Shown here: one piece after another, positions 11,801 to 24,526 of the stretch
Position numbering within the stretch: position 1 is the stretch's first letter
Layout of the letters: every line of letters begins with the position of its first letter
Source of the DNA: Acridotheres tristis
Taxonomy: Eukaryota > Chordata > Aves > Passeriformes > Sturnidae
Reading direction: 5' to 3'
Assembly (NCBI GenBank): GCA_037013685.1
Contig: CM072887.1
Coordinates: 36,197,154 to 36,261,153 of the forward strand
Length of the DNA stretch: 64,000 bases
Notes under the pieces: generated by a model
Told to the model about the DNA's origin: nothing
The model's database searches: none
The model's input: only the letters and a program-made list of their open reading frames with translations
Made by a program: the position numbers and the translations under genes

Positions 11801-13161
11801 TATTTTTGCACAAATCAAAGGAAAAAGTAACGTACCCCTGGGTCACTCATAAATAGAAATGCATCATGATCCTTGAAATAATTATAATCTGGGGGAAAAT
11901 GTTGTAATCTTTTATCTTTTCCCCTCAAAATTCAAATTCCATTGCTATTGGGAGTTTAATGCAAAGACAAGAGAAAATAGCTACAATTAGTGCATGACCC
12001 CACTGTAATTTTACTCTTTGTCTTCAAAGATAACCTACCAGCTCACACAGAAAAGAAAAAAAGGTTAGTTTTGCAAACTATCTTAAAAGCACTCAACAAT
12101 AATGACTCCTAACCACTACAGCTCTCAGTTGTCTTACTGCTGTATTTGGGGGCTGTTACTGTAGCTTGTTGATAAATAATGATCAGTAAGAAAACCTTGT
12201 TGGGAGGCTTCTGATGTCTTGCCATTGTGTGAAATATTTACTTCAACTGTGTGCAACAATCTCTTTCTGAGTTCAATCTCATTTTTGGATACATAGAAGG
12301 CTGGAATTTTTCTATAAGCAGTGAAACACAAAGAGGCAAAGCATGCCTGCTTGTACTGAAGTGGCAAAATCACATTTGTCAAATAGAGACGGACTTTAAT
12401 TTGCTCCTGTAAGTTGTGGTATCTGGTATTTTCCCACTGGAGAATCAAGTGTGCATCATTTTTCTCAGCTGCTTTACGAGAAAATTTTAGTTCATGAAAA
12501 CCTGGGAGGTATTAACAGGAAAAGGATGCAATATGACTTACAGTTCAAGTTATCTCTATTTTCCATTAACACAGAGTGCTATGGTTTTAAATTAAAAATG
12601 TTCCAAAGCTACAAAATTCAAGGTTTGTATCAACATTTTGTTCAGTCTTGTGTCCAAGGAACAAGTTGGAAATTAATCTCACCCTTAGGTTCAGCTCATT
12701 TTATACAGCCTCTGCTTGTGGACTCTAGCTCTTGAGCAGCCAGTGTCCACTTTCAGGAGTTTGTTAAATGCTCATCACTTGTTAAGATTAGATTCAAAAG
12801 TCAGAATTAACAACTGTTTGCTCTAGCCTGTCCAGGATGCTAGAACCGTCTACCTGTCTGCTCAGTACACACACACACCTCCCAGCAGAATAACATGACA
12901 GCACCTGTTCTTGATGAGACACATACAAGCTTCCAAGGGCAAACAACTTTACAAGATGCAAACCCATGATTTTCTGTATTTATAGTATGTATATACCACC
13001 AAACCTATTAATATGACAGTAGATTAAAAAAAGAAATTTAAAGTCAAAGAATAATACACACATTTGCTATTTTTTGAAAAGCCTTCCTCTAAAGAAAAGG
13101 AATTTCCCTGATTTTTTACAGATGCTACTGCTGCTGTGGGATCCAATTAGATGTTTTGTCT

Positions 13162-13283
13162 TGCATAATGAGTGCTAAAGATATATACACATGGCATTAC
13201 ACAAGGAATTAAGATGTATAATTGCATAATGGCTGCTAGGGATGCATACACATGGCATTACAGAAGGAATTAAGACGTATAAT
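13162..13283. repeat. 61-bp tandem duplication (two copies, about 87% identical)
   Basis: Copy 1 spans 13162-13222 and copy 2 spans 13223-13283. They start TGCATAATG and end TATAAT, and share ACACATGGCATTAC and AAGGAATTAAGA in register. By eye they differ at eight of 61 positions with no indels, so the duplication is not recent. The next bases (about 13284-13300, CTTAATGAGAGCTA) resemble the start of the unit and may be the stub of a third copy. Confidence 0.9.
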
Positions 13284-13798
13284 TCTTAATGAGAGCTATG
13301 TCTAATGCCTGAGAGTAGCAGGCTAGACATTAGGTCCGCACTAAGAAAGGCTTAATTTAAAGCATTTGAGCAGTCTCACTCAAATCGATCTCAAGTATAA
13401 GCGGATGTTTAAGCAAATTTTTTCATTAGGACTTTACTCCTAATGCACAGCACATTTATTTCATTCAGATTTTCTAAGAGCTTGTTTTAGACATGTATAA
13501 AGCCAAGCAACTAAAATACATGATTACCTATATGAAACCTTCCCAACACATGTTTTTACACCTGGCACCTACAGAAAGTCTTTGTAAATCTTGTTTTATT
13601 CATGTCTTCTCTACTGAATTTCTTTCTTAAACTAGAAAATAATTCGACATACTGGCAGTGTTCTTGGTGTTTCTGCTGGGCCATCTCAGCCCATTAGCAG
13701 CTCTGCACCCAAAATATGTCCACATTTGTAGGGGTTTTCAAAGGGAACTAGTGTTATGCCTATCCCTTTCTTGGCTTTGGTGTGAGTGCCTTCCCACT

Positions 13799-13828
13799 AT
13801 GCACATCCCATGTAGGATGGATGTGCAT
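13799..13828. repeat. Inverted repeat, 10-bp arms, 10-base loop
   Basis: ATGCACATCC at 13799-13808 is the exact reverse complement of GGATGTGCAT at 13819-13828. It could form a short stem-loop. No U-tract or gene end accompanies it. Confidence 0.75.
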
Positions 13829-14497
13829 CTCAGCACGGAGCTGTAGACAATGGGAGAGCTACAAACACACAGAAGCAGCACTTCTGTAAGACCCTGACAG
13901 GATCCTTGTCCATCAGCCACACAAACTGAAAGGCTTAATGGGACGTGTGCTACTCTGAGATAACACATGCCTTGTGGGTGTTGAGGAGTGTGAGGCAGAG
14001 GCAAATGCTTTTAGTGACCTGCCAGTGTTATCTTGCAGCAACATACACACCTTAGGATATCCTACGAAATTAGAAAATAGCCCCAAACTCACAGAAAATT
14101 ATTATTATTTTTTTAATATAACAACTAAACAAAAGAAATGACGTGCGTAATAATTAAATGGCCAGTAAAGAGCAAATAGCTCATGAAATGTTTAATTTCT
14201 GGACTGCTGAGGAGAACAATCGACAGGGACACAGGTGAATGAAATAAAATGTCATATACATTCTACATGCTATTCAAGCATAGCAATTTCTCCAAAAGGT
14301 CCTTCATTAAAACAAGAATGAAATAATGGAAGAGATAGTTTGGAGAGATTTTTTTTTTTTTCATGCACCTTAATATTTCTTATGACACACTTCTATTTAT
14401 AATTCTGATTGGCATTTAAAATGCCATAGTTACCATACTGGTTCATATCACAGCCCTGTAGAGATACAAATTTTGCAGCCTGCAATTTAATTAATAT

Positions 14498-14528
14498 ATC
14501 TATATCTATCTATTTATCTATCTATCTG
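14498..14528. repeat. (CTAT)n / (GATA)n microsatellite, short and interrupted
   Basis: Repeated ATCT units with one interruption (ATTT) over about 31 bases. It reads as GATA repeats on the minus strand. Confidence 0.85.
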
Positions 14529-16554
14529 TGACTAGAATAATTCAGTGTTTCCAAGTAAACAAAATTTAGCGGATTCAAGTTTTCTAGAAAATATGGAATC
14601 TTTTTCTAAAGGATTCTTACAAACCAATAATCATTACAATTCATTTATCAAACAATAGTAAATAATGGATCCATTTGCTTGGAAATCTTGCAACCCTATA
14701 CGACGCTTTAGCAAGAATCAGGGGCTATTCTGGATTTACAGTGTTTTATCACCTAAGGAAAAAAATAAAAAGCCAGTTCAGCTGTATCAGATTAAATACT
14801 AAGAGATACTAAACGAGCAAATTCCAGTTCCCTCTTGCAGAAACCTTTCAATAATGCCATTAACAAAGCTTCTGAATTTTACTCTTTGAAAACAGAAAAT
14901 GCCTTCTAATTTGTTGGACAATCAATTACAGATAAGATAGATGGGAAACTTGTCCAGACCATTGCAGAGAACAGCCATTACTTGTCCTCTTTGTCCTGTG
15001 ACTACATGTTGGTTTTGTCTGGCATAACAATCCAAATACTGATTGCAAATCAAATTTTTAAAATATCTCAGCAGATGACTTAGTGTCCTGAAGCAGTGGG
15101 TTCCACACTAGCGAAGTGCTTCACATGCAAGAGTGAGTTTCTCTTGTGTTTTTTTTTTCCCTGTGAGTAATGGTCATAGAAAACCCATAGGCAGGACTAA
15201 AATACAGCTTTGATACAAAAGCAGATGAATGAACAAATACCTCCAAATTCAAGTAGTACAACATCAAGATTGTACATAATAAGAAATTCTTCAGATGTTA
15301 TTTAACTTTAAAGATACATTATAAATCCACACCTGCCATTTTCTAGTTATTTCATATGCTATTACTTATCTCATAAATATGACATAAATAAATATGACAT
15401 ATGCTGAGATGTGGTATCCTGTTCAAGGGCAAGATCTTTGGAGACATTTAATATCTCTTGTTAGACCAGTTGGTACAATTAGAATATTGAGCAGAGCTGT
15501 GGGATATATACTGGCTTATTCTATATGATCCAACCCCCAAAACTTCTCAGATTTAAGCGTTCCCTGGAATAAAAGAAATTAAGGAAGCTTTTCTATGAGC
15601 ATTAGCAATCAAGAAGAAAGTTTTGCAGACATTTGTATAATGAGTGTGAGAGATGATACAGATTTTCTGACATTTAATCAGGCTTGAGGTTATAATGTAG
15701 CTCAGGACACTTGAAAATTCTTTTTTTCTCTTCTATCCCACTACCTATTAATGAAATTTGTGGCAATATATTTGATAACATACAGTTAAAATTGGCCCCA
15801 TATGTTGCCAAGTTCCTAAGGGGGTGTGAAAGATCAGCAAAGACACAGAAACAATGCTGTTCCATGAGACTGATTTCCATACAAAAACAGGATAAAAAAA
15901 GTGAGCTCATCTCACACTGACAGGCAGTCTGCTGATAAAGAGGGAACAGGAGCATGGAACAGATACACAGTGATGACAACAGAGAAAGCTCTCACAGAGT
16001 AGAGAACAGGGTGACATGTCCCATTGTTAAATCTTCTCCTCTTTGTGCTCTACATATCATTTTCTTTCGTGCTCCTGTAAGTCTCTATCTCTTTTTCTGC
16101 TGTGTGTTCTGAAAGGAAGAAAGATATCTTTTAAAGGCCTTCAATAGGTTTTTGGTAACCTATTTTATGGGATCATTAGCCTTCATTATGTTTCCATCAT
16201 CTGATTTTCACATTACTGAGCTTCATTTTTTGCTCTCTCTGACTGTGAAAAAAGAAATGCACCTATTCCCAGGTTAGCTTTTTGTATGCTAAACCCAAAC
16301 ACTTTCAATAGATTACTCTGAAGGTGTTCTTTTTTTTGCCCCCATTGAAAAAAACCTTCACATTTACCAACATTTCAGTGCTTAACTGTTTGAAACTTGT
16401 TATCATTTGGTTGTCCTGCTTTGTTCCTTTGTTTCAAGAGCAATTACACCCAGAGGAGCAGGACACAATAGGAGTTATAGCATTTTTGATGCAATGTAAG
16501 TGATGTCTTATGTAACAAGACCATCCCCTCCTAGGCTTTGCTTCACTTTGTTTA

Positions 16555-16860
16555 CCCCAGTAATACAATCCAGCATCTGATTTGCTTTCAGCACTGCAGC
16601 TGTGTTTTATTCCAAAGGCTTTAGGGACTTTTCTATAAACAACTCCCAAATCTCTCTCATATCAAATAATCCCCATTCTGGGAAGGATTTTTTTCCTGTG
16701 AATGCTGATTAACAAGGTAGCTAAGTAGAAGTTGTTTCCTTTCAACCTTCCTACCAATTCATTCATTATAAGACCCCAACACGGTGCTTGCAACACTACT
16801 GCTATTTCCAAGAGAGAGAATTTTGATGTCATAAGCATATGTGAGCTCATGGGCAAAACC
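16555..16860 (-). mobile_element. Ancient CR1/L3-like LINE fragment (antisense, reverse-transcriptase end)
   Basis: The plus strand follows the antisense consensus of old sauropsid CR1 elements as I remember it: TTTGCTTTCAGCACTGCAGC, then AACTCCCAAATCTCTCTCAT, then AGCTAAGTAGAAGTTGTTTCC. Further right, GATGTCATAAGCATATGTGA sits where the reverse complement of the reverse-transcriptase FADDT codons should be. The order and spacing fit one element read on the minus strand. It is very diverged, with no open frame. Confidence 0.6.
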
Positions 16861-18954
16861 TATCAAGAAAAAGCCAGAAGAAAGCTAAATATAGGCTCAT
16901 TCTCATGCTATTATCAGCTAAGGGTAATTAATGTATCATCTATGTCTATTTAATACTATGAGAGATCATAACTTATGTTGATCCTCCCCCAGAGATGACA
17001 AAACAATAATGTTTTAAAGGTATTTGTTTTACGGTTTCTTGACTAATGAGGCTTTGAGCTGATTCACTACTACACTCACTGCAGCAGAGGGTATTGGCAA
17101 GTATACATGATGCAAGGGAAAACAGATTGACACATCAAACATAACCCATTTACCACACATATAAAATTCAGAGTAAATAAATATCTTAGGACAGAGCAGT
17201 AGAATGATTTCCTTATTATGTGCACAACAGAGGATGCAAACATGTACATTGTTTGGAGTTGGCTCTGTAGTCACAGCAATGCTTTTGTTAAGAAAGTTCA
17301 GAATGGAAAAGAGGAAAACTACATTTTTCCTTGTCATGGTTGCTACCCTCTGGGTCCTGTGCTGCACTCCCAGGGGAGCAGGAACCTGCTTGCTCCCCCT
17401 GTGCACTTGGACGTGGGGCAAACTCTGGGAGTACGGAGTGGAACAGGGAGTGAGACCTGGCATTTGGGACAAGAATATAGGGTGGGAATCTCCTAGGAGG
17501 CACTGGAGACGTATATGAAGAAGGGAGCAAATCCACAGCTAAGTCCTCACAATAGTTGATGAGTCCTTAAAGATCTGGAGGGCTCTCTCCAAGGTTGTTG
17601 CAACCTAAAAAGCCACTAGCACTCGATGGGCTAGAAAGCATAATGGAAGTAATGTCACACTTGTAACGACATGCTGATTGATTTATCTTATCCCAGATAT
17701 ATTTATTTAATGTCTTGGCCACTGAGTTTTGTATGTTCAAAATTATTGCCTCATTCTTGTTCAGTATATGAGATATGATATTCATATAGTTCTGAGTGTA
17801 TGTGTGTGTATACATAAATATAAAAAGAGTATATGTAGTATTTGGTTTGGTATATTTTTAGTAAAATCTCTCCAAAAGTCGAAAATTCTTTCCTTTTTTT
17901 TTTTTTTTTTTTTTTAATTTTTCCCCAGCATGCTTTTCTTTTTAAGAAAAAGCAGGCCAGTTCAGCATTACAGCTTCTGGATACTTGGAGGTCTTGCTGC
18001 AATATACAGTAAGAATTCATTACTATCCAGTTAGGGTAAATACCTTTAGGGTTCAAAAGATAAGTCAATTAGGACTCTTCCCTGTAATTACTATTTTATA
18101 ATGATTAATCTTCACTGTGTTTGTCTTTAAGTGTCTTTATGTGCATCATCCTTAAGTAAATAAATGAATTATATTGAAAGAGTCTAATCATGGGGAGAGG
18201 TTTTCATATCTTCTGAACAACATGAAGCCATTTATTAAAACTGACTTAACCTCTAGGATTATGCAATCCCTTTTGATGTATATTTGGAAAGGAGTTTGTA
18301 AAGGGAATCCTGTGGCTTAAAGTACAGCAGACACAGCTGAGATCCATCTGCAAAAAACTGAGAGTGAGATGCCCTGCAGCAAGTCTCACCCAGGGTCCAA
18401 AGCACATCTAGTTCTGTCTCCCACATAAGCTTCCCCATTTCAGTGATACATGTCTTCAGAGATCCAAAGACTTACTGATGAGAGAGAAGTATGAGAGGAA
18501 GTCCAGGCAAAAGAAAAGCTTCAGCGTCCTGACTGTGCAGACATCCTCAGCCCAACATTTATCAGTCTTTCAGAAGTGTAGCTGGGTTCCCAGTAAAAGA
18601 CTGTAAAAAGGTAGTACCTTCAAATGCTTTTCTAGTCTGCTTTTTCTATACAAAGGAACAGTGTTGGTGTGTACTTCAGGCTAGATCCAATAAAGGGTGT
18701 GGGTGCACAGAAGTTAAATACTGCATTAATGTCCTAGAATGAAATACAGACACTTGCACAGGTACAGCAATCTGATTTAGGTGTTTAAGAGCAGCACAGA
18801 GAAGCCTACACAGAAACAAATAGGTGGTATTTTGCAGGCAGACACAACACAGACTAAAAAACCCCAGCAGACAGACAGTTTTTGCAGTACAAGTGTGGTG
18901 TGAGTGGAGTTCCCTGGAGATGCTTGCCAGGAGCTGGTGCTTATCACACCCTGC
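16861..18954. other. AT-rich noncoding DNA with a T22 run
   Basis: No gene recognised. The opposite-strand frames at 17029-17536 lie in a GC-richer patch (17330-17510) and overlap each other in several frames, which suggests stop-poor composition and not coding. The rest is AT-rich. Confidence 0.5.
17894..17915. repeat. T22 homopolymer run
   Basis: Twenty-two consecutive T residues. As a minus-strand poly(A) it is not preceded by any recognisable transcript or retroposed sequence. Confidence 0.95.
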
Positions 18955-18959
18955 CAAGA

Positions 18960-19300
18960 GCCTGCAGCAAGGTGAAAAAGTTTGCAAATGACAGTGCATT
19001 GTTTAGAGGGAGAGATGAAAGCTGATGGTAAAGACCTGTACAAAAACCTTATAAGATTGGATGATAAAATGGTGAGTTAAATCCGTTGTATGTTTTTTTG
19101 GCTATGTACTCTGATTCAGTACCAGATTTAGGAAGTATCAAAAAAAATAGGAGTGAAATTCAAAGCAGCTGCCTGGAAGGAAGCAGTTCCTCATACCATG
19201 CACATGTTCATGGACCTTAGTGCCAAAGGATGTTACACAAGCTGGAAATCTACACTTTTCCAAGAGAACCTGTCAAGTGCACAGCAGACAAATCCAAAGG
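18960..19300 (+). mobile_element. Ancient CR1 LINE fragment, internally deleted
   Basis: AAGTTTGCAAATGACAGTGC (from 18979) corresponds to the reverse-transcriptase F-A-D-D-T codons of old sauropsid CR1, with one D changed to N. It is followed at the expected distance by GATGATAAAATGG, matching the downstream 'D-x-W/K-M' stretch. At 19175-19260 the sequence jumps to GGAAGCAGTTCCTCATACC and GTGCCAAAGGATGTTACACA, which fit the last part of CR1 ORF2 (the 'LP-x-DV' region). The several hundred bases normally between these parts are absent, so the copy has an internal deletion or consists of two pieces. It is not functional. Confidence 0.6.
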
Positions 19301-19409
19301 AAATAATTACAGACACATCCATCTCGGGAAGTATCCTTAGTTAACTGGAGTCTGAGAAATGTAAAAGTAGAACACTTGCTTCTTCTTATGCTACTCAGTC
19401 CTAGGGACC

Positions 19410-19760
19410 TACTTCTGGTGACACCAGAGCTGGCACAGCCCAGGTGCAGAGTCCAGGTGTGTGCCAGTGCTTGGCCTGGGATAGGGATGCTGCAGGGCCA
19501 GGTGGGACTCAATGAGGCTGGATGGACTGCCCAGGGTGGCACAGGTGGCAGCACAGTAACACTGGCTGCAATTCACTGTCACACAGATTTAGAACTGGGA
19601 ATTATTGTGGTACTGGTACCAGGGCAGTGGTGCCGGCATTGGTACCACCCACAGTGGCTGCCAACGAGGTCTGGCAGTAGGAAGTTGTTGGGCAAAAGAG
19701 CCAAAAAAGAGGTCCTATGACAGCTGTACCAGGTGACTGCAGGAGCTACAGTGAGCTGAT
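19410..19760. other. GC-richer patch with recurrent CAGGTG and GGTACC words
   Basis: This patch contrasts with its AT-rich flanks. CAGGTG recurs at least four times, GGTACC occurs twice within about 25 bases, and TGGCAC-type words recur, with no fixed period. A 114-codon plus-strand frame (19376-19720) crosses it but has no domain signature. It could be a degenerate minisatellite, a transposon edge (it abuts the CR1 remnant) or a regulatory segment. Confidence 0.4.
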
Positions 19761-21330
19761 CCACCCTTGTTGTGTTGAGGGTTGTGTCAATGCCAGAAGA
19801 AACTCAAAATGGAAAGCATGTCTCACTCCTTTACAACTTCATTTGCACTAAACTGCATTTTCTGTGATGCCCCTGCTGGAGGAGCCACTCAGACACTCAT
19901 TCCTCGTATATGAGATGCTGACTACATAGATCTGGCACTACATTAAGTAATGAAAAACTATATATGGAATGAGAATTTAAAATCAAATTTAAAATGCAGA
20001 GCTTCAAAACCAATTCTTCTCCCCAGTCTGTTATAAATTATATAGCCTTCAGTATAAGCTTAAAGAAACAGCAGTTCTTGACAGCAGTTAACCTCTTTTT
20101 TCATTACTGGGGCTCTTCCAGTTCCTTCAGATCAATAACATTCCTATGTATCTTTATAAATGTGAGTAGCAGAAGTTGAACCCATCTTGATTTTCTGCTG
20201 ATAAGTAGAAGCAAAAAAGTATTTTAGTGGATATTTGAAACAGGGAGATTAAATTCTCTCTTAGTTATACCATGAACAAAAGGCAAGAGAGAATTCTATA
20301 TAACTTGGGACATTTTTTACCCTTGAATTTCTTCAGATCACAGTTATTTTGTGATTTCTTTCTTACATTGCTTTTTGCAGACCTGAGGGTTTTTTAATGT
20401 GAACTGACTAGGTTAAAAGGTGCCTATATTTCATAACCTATTAAAAAACATACCCTTCTTTGCTTTATAAAACTGACATTGCTTTTACATTTTGCTGTTT
20501 ACTTTTAGAAACAGCTGGGGTAATTGAATGAGGCAATCCACATTTACTCTCCTATCCAGTAAGTTTCAAACCAAAATTTAATTCAAGATCTTTTATACAA
20601 ACACTGAACTTTTCCTTCAGTGCTGTAGGACTAATGTGGAAGTTAAAGCAAACAGATTGTTCACTGATCAATGGATATTTTAAAAGAACAAAAGCACAAG
20701 GGAAAATATGTATTGATTTTAAGATACTTCCCAGATTGATTTTACATTTATAATCTGAGTAAATTTAATCTGATAATTTTCTTTTAAAATTAAGTTATAC
20801 TTTATATTAGTATTTTCTAAGTAGGTACTTCTCAAATGGAGGAAACCAGGCTAGTTATGTATGTATGCCCTCATCTTTTCAAGGGGTTTGTAGAAACACT
20901 GTCACAGTGGATAGAATTATAAAAAGCCTATTTTCCAAGCTAGCTAAAGCTTGTATACATCATTAACTATAAATATAGGTAAATGTACACCAGCTGAATT
21001 TTTTAACTACTCAGCCAAGTAAAAATGCAAGTTGCTACTGAATACTTTACAGCTTGATTACTTTTTAGATGATGACAGGAAAACAAAGGCAATGCTTTGG
21101 TCTCCTTTTACTAGGAACATCAGAAAAATCCATCCTATCCTTCCAAAGACAATAGAGGTGTTTTTGACAAGATGCTGAAACAGTCAGACAGCACACACAG
21201 ATTTGCCACTAAATTTGATTTACTAGCAGAGATTCTTTTATGTGTGGAAGCCATTCTGACTTCTAAATTTATTTTTGGAGTTCTATATTTCCTTCTGCAA
21301 GTAACATATCTATGGAATTGTTGTTATTGC

Positions 21331-21353
21331 TTATTATTATTATTACTATTATT
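21331..21353. repeat. (ATT)n microsatellite, short
   Basis: TTATTATTATTATTACTATT and the bases after it form about seven triplets with one C interruption. Confidence 0.8.
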
Positions 21354-22486
21354 AATTCTGTTGAAATAATAGTGCTCTAACATCAGTTTTTGAACTAGTA
21401 CTTTCGTAATAATCTCCAGGGTAGCTGATAGTAGCCTGAAACACTCATATCATTGCTACCTGAGAAGTGGAAACTGAAGGAAGATTGACTTCTGATTCTG
21501 GTTCTTCTTTTAGCTGCTATCTCTGGCAAGTCACAACTCCTGAATCTTATCCCTTGCACTTTTGAATGACTCTGGGAAATACTTCAGAAACTTCTGAAAT
21601 GTGCAGACTGAAATCCCTCATGTGGTGGGTCAGAGGACACATCCCTTTTGACTTCTACCCATGGCACAGGCTCTCATTCTTCCTTTTCCAGGAATTCCTA
21701 CCACTCTGCCTATAAGAATTTGAAAATTCTGGTGAAGGACTCATGTATTGAATGAAGCACTTCCTAATGCTAGAGAGATGGAGTTGAGCACTGCAGATTT
21801 TGGGAAGCCCCTGTGAATATCTGCAGTCTGCTGAGAGCAGAGGGAGCAGAACCTCCCCTGCTTGGCACAGCTTGGGCACACTGGGGCTGCCTGAGGCACC
21901 TCCTGCCTGAGGTGACACGGAGGGGGTGAGCACTTACCAGCTTTTATAAGGAACCTGTCACTAGCAACAAACTGGAGCCAACTGTAACCTAGGAAACTGC
22001 TGTGAAATAACCACAGAGCAACTGAACACAATTGCAGCACACCAGCACAGACATCAGCATCTGCAAATCACCCTTTAAGCTACCAAAAAACCTGGGGTTT
22101 CTCATTAATGAGATTTAAAAGGGACTATCTAAGAGCTGGGAGCTTGGCCCATGGCTGCTCAGTGAGAGCAGGAGGTGTTCTCTGCAAAGCAGAAATCTCT
22201 GGCTTCGCTGTCTTCTGAAAGTGGAGCTCCAGTGCAAACATGACAGCAGCTCTAATTCAGAGCCTTGGACATATTTTCATCTTACCTATGAGGTTTACAA
22301 GCAGTTTTTCAAAATTTATATTACAAGGTATGCATTCCATTAAACCTTAGAAAAAGCCCTTGACCCAGAAAGAACATGTTAAACAAAAGAGCTGTAAGAG
22401 AAAGAATGGGATATGCAGGCTGCATGCAAAGGAAATATCTGTAATAGTTTGTACACCTTTAAGCAAATTTCCTCCTGTTCAACTGA

Positions 22487-22560
22487 GGTGTGGTTTTTTT
22501 GTTCTTGTTTTGTTAGTTTGGGTTTTGTTTGGTTTTAATTTTTTTTGTTTGTTTTGTTTT
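22487..22560. repeat. G/T-only low-complexity tract
   Basis: About 74 bases are almost entirely G and T, with TTTG and GGTTTTG words. This is the complement-type counterpart of the A/C tract at 8152-8304. The two may share the same mutational origin in opposite orientation, since CAAA/TTTG-type simple repeats are common in bird genomes. Confidence 0.85.
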
Positions 22561-24502
22561 CCCAAATGCAATTAGTTCTGAATTTCAAAGCTCTCGGATG
22601 CTCCCTAGCAGCACACCTCACATGCCCCCAATTTCAGACTCCCCCACCTGCTACTCATCTTAGTAGTGCTGTTAAACTTAATAGAAGCTTAAAAGAATCA
22701 GAAGCACTTCCCAGCACTAAGAGGGTCTCAGTCCCTTTTGGATAGAAATATCCCAATGCCCAAGATCAGAAAACCTGTAAATTCTTCAATGCCATCAATC
22801 AATTCTGAACCTATATACCTTTGCCACATGCAACCTCTGTTCCACAGTTTATCTTAATTTGACTTCTACGTTTCCTAATCAGCAAAAGCCTTTTGTAAGC
22901 ACACAAAGTTCTGGCAATTTTATTTATGAATGTGATTATTTCTTCTATTCAGTCATCAGGAGGATATCCTATGATTGCCTATCATGCAATGATAGAATAG
23001 AAAACCAGAATCTGTATTTTTATTTTAAAGGCCACTCCTTTCACATTTTTTCTCAGTCTCTTTCTCTTTCTTCCCAAAATGCAAAATACCAGTGTCCTAA
23101 CTGTGTACATATTTGAAATATATAAAACATAGAAAATTTGACTTACAACGACTGCAAGCAGAAAATCAGACACTGAAGATTTCTTACAACCCAATGAAGC
23201 ATAGGCTTTTATAAGATTCTCAGTAAAAGCAAGAGAAATTGAGCAAAGTTTGGATCTGGTTTTAAACTTCTGCCCACAGATTTTAATACTTAGTCATACA
23301 ATAAACTGTGAACTTTCCTTTCAAAGACCTATCTCTATGGTGAATATTGTTAGGAACATGAAGTACATATGAACATTGCACATTAACATTATCAGGAATA
23401 CATGGCTCTGGGACACATAGAGCATTATTTACTGTACTTGCTGAACTTTTTGAACTGTGATAGGAAAATAGATCAAACAACAGGCAAAAGGAGTTGAGTT
23501 TTTAAGACTATTTTCTTAAACTACTTTTATACTGTAATACAAGAGAACAGGGAATTGTTTAAATAAGGATTTTATATACATATATAGCATCCTGGGATTT
23601 TTTTTCCAGATGAAACTCAGGGCTGATTATGTATGAAAGGCAAATTATTCTCTCAACCAACAGAGGATGGTCTCTGTAGATCAGAATATCAACACAGAAC
23701 TGTGGTAAAATCCTTTAGTTGTCAAAGACTACATTATACATGGGCTGTAAATGAATGGATTTCAGTTCTAAATTCAGACACTCTTTCCATTTACAGAAAA
23801 TTAAACTTATTCTAAAAAGAAGAAATATCGAGTATTCACTCTCTTTCTAAAATTATCTGACAGCTTCACTGGTTAATGACATACAGACTGTCATTCCTCC
23901 AAAAACCTGTGAAAACCACAGGTGCTGTGTCACAAATACACTGTTCTCAAAATTAATAAAACCATAGGGATGGACCAGGCTTTATCAGAAACAATATCAA
24001 CATACTCAAGGCCTTGTATCCTGCTCACTTATGATGCATTGCCAGTGACCGTGACTAAGAAGATAAGTGCACATATTAATGATGCCTGTGCAGCTGAGTC
24101 AAGGCTGTATATGCTAATATGACATTTTCTTAACTTTTGACTTCCAAGCTCTTCATCCATAATATTTTTGTAACAGATTTTGAAAAGGAACTTATTTATC
24201 TTTGGAAAAGCTAATGTCCTTTCCAAGCCTTAGTTATGATTACTTACTTTTCTGAGGCTATACAGTGTCAAGAGAGCTTAGCTGTAAGTGTTGAGGATCA
24301 CAGATAAAATAATGTAGGAATAATCTCTAAAATGAGTTTTCTTCTGTGTACAAAGAAAATGGTTGTCCTGCTTAGTTTATCACGCTGTATTTGTGACTAG
24401 AAGTACCTCATAGATTCAGCACATGCCTCCATTCAGTGCCATGCACCAACTACATTTGTCATGAGTATGTTTCAGCTATAGTTTGACCAAAGGCTTTAAA
24501 TA

Positions 24503-24526
24503 AATTCATTACAAATGTAATGAATT
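24503..24526. repeat. Inverted repeat, 10-bp arms, 4-base loop
   Basis: AATTCATTAC (24503-24512), loop AAAT, then GTAATGAATT (24517-24526). The arms are exact. It is AT-rich and may be chance. Confidence 0.8.

Larger units (their letters stand above)
10046..13161. other. AT-rich noncoding DNA
   Basis: No gene recognised. The stretch includes a pyrimidine-rich segment at about 10920-11185, which could be an old L2 piece but could equally be simple-composition DNA. It also includes an octamer/CCAAT/TAATTA cluster near 11550 and the T10G11 junction near 11790. Frames of 94 to 117 codons occur but have no recognisable protein features. Confidence 0.5.
13284..16554. other. AT-rich noncoding DNA
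   Basis: No gene recognised; frames do not exceed about 100 codons. A less AT-rich part at 13650-14010 carries a small inverted repeat, and a short CTAT microsatellite lies at 14.5 kb. Otherwise I see nothing recognisable. Confidence 0.5.

Noticed and set aside
17029..17536. Several overlapping frames on both strands (147, 104, 92 and 82 codons)
   Set aside because: They overlap in different frames within a GC-richer patch, which points to a local lack of stop codons and not to a gene. None has recognisable motifs.
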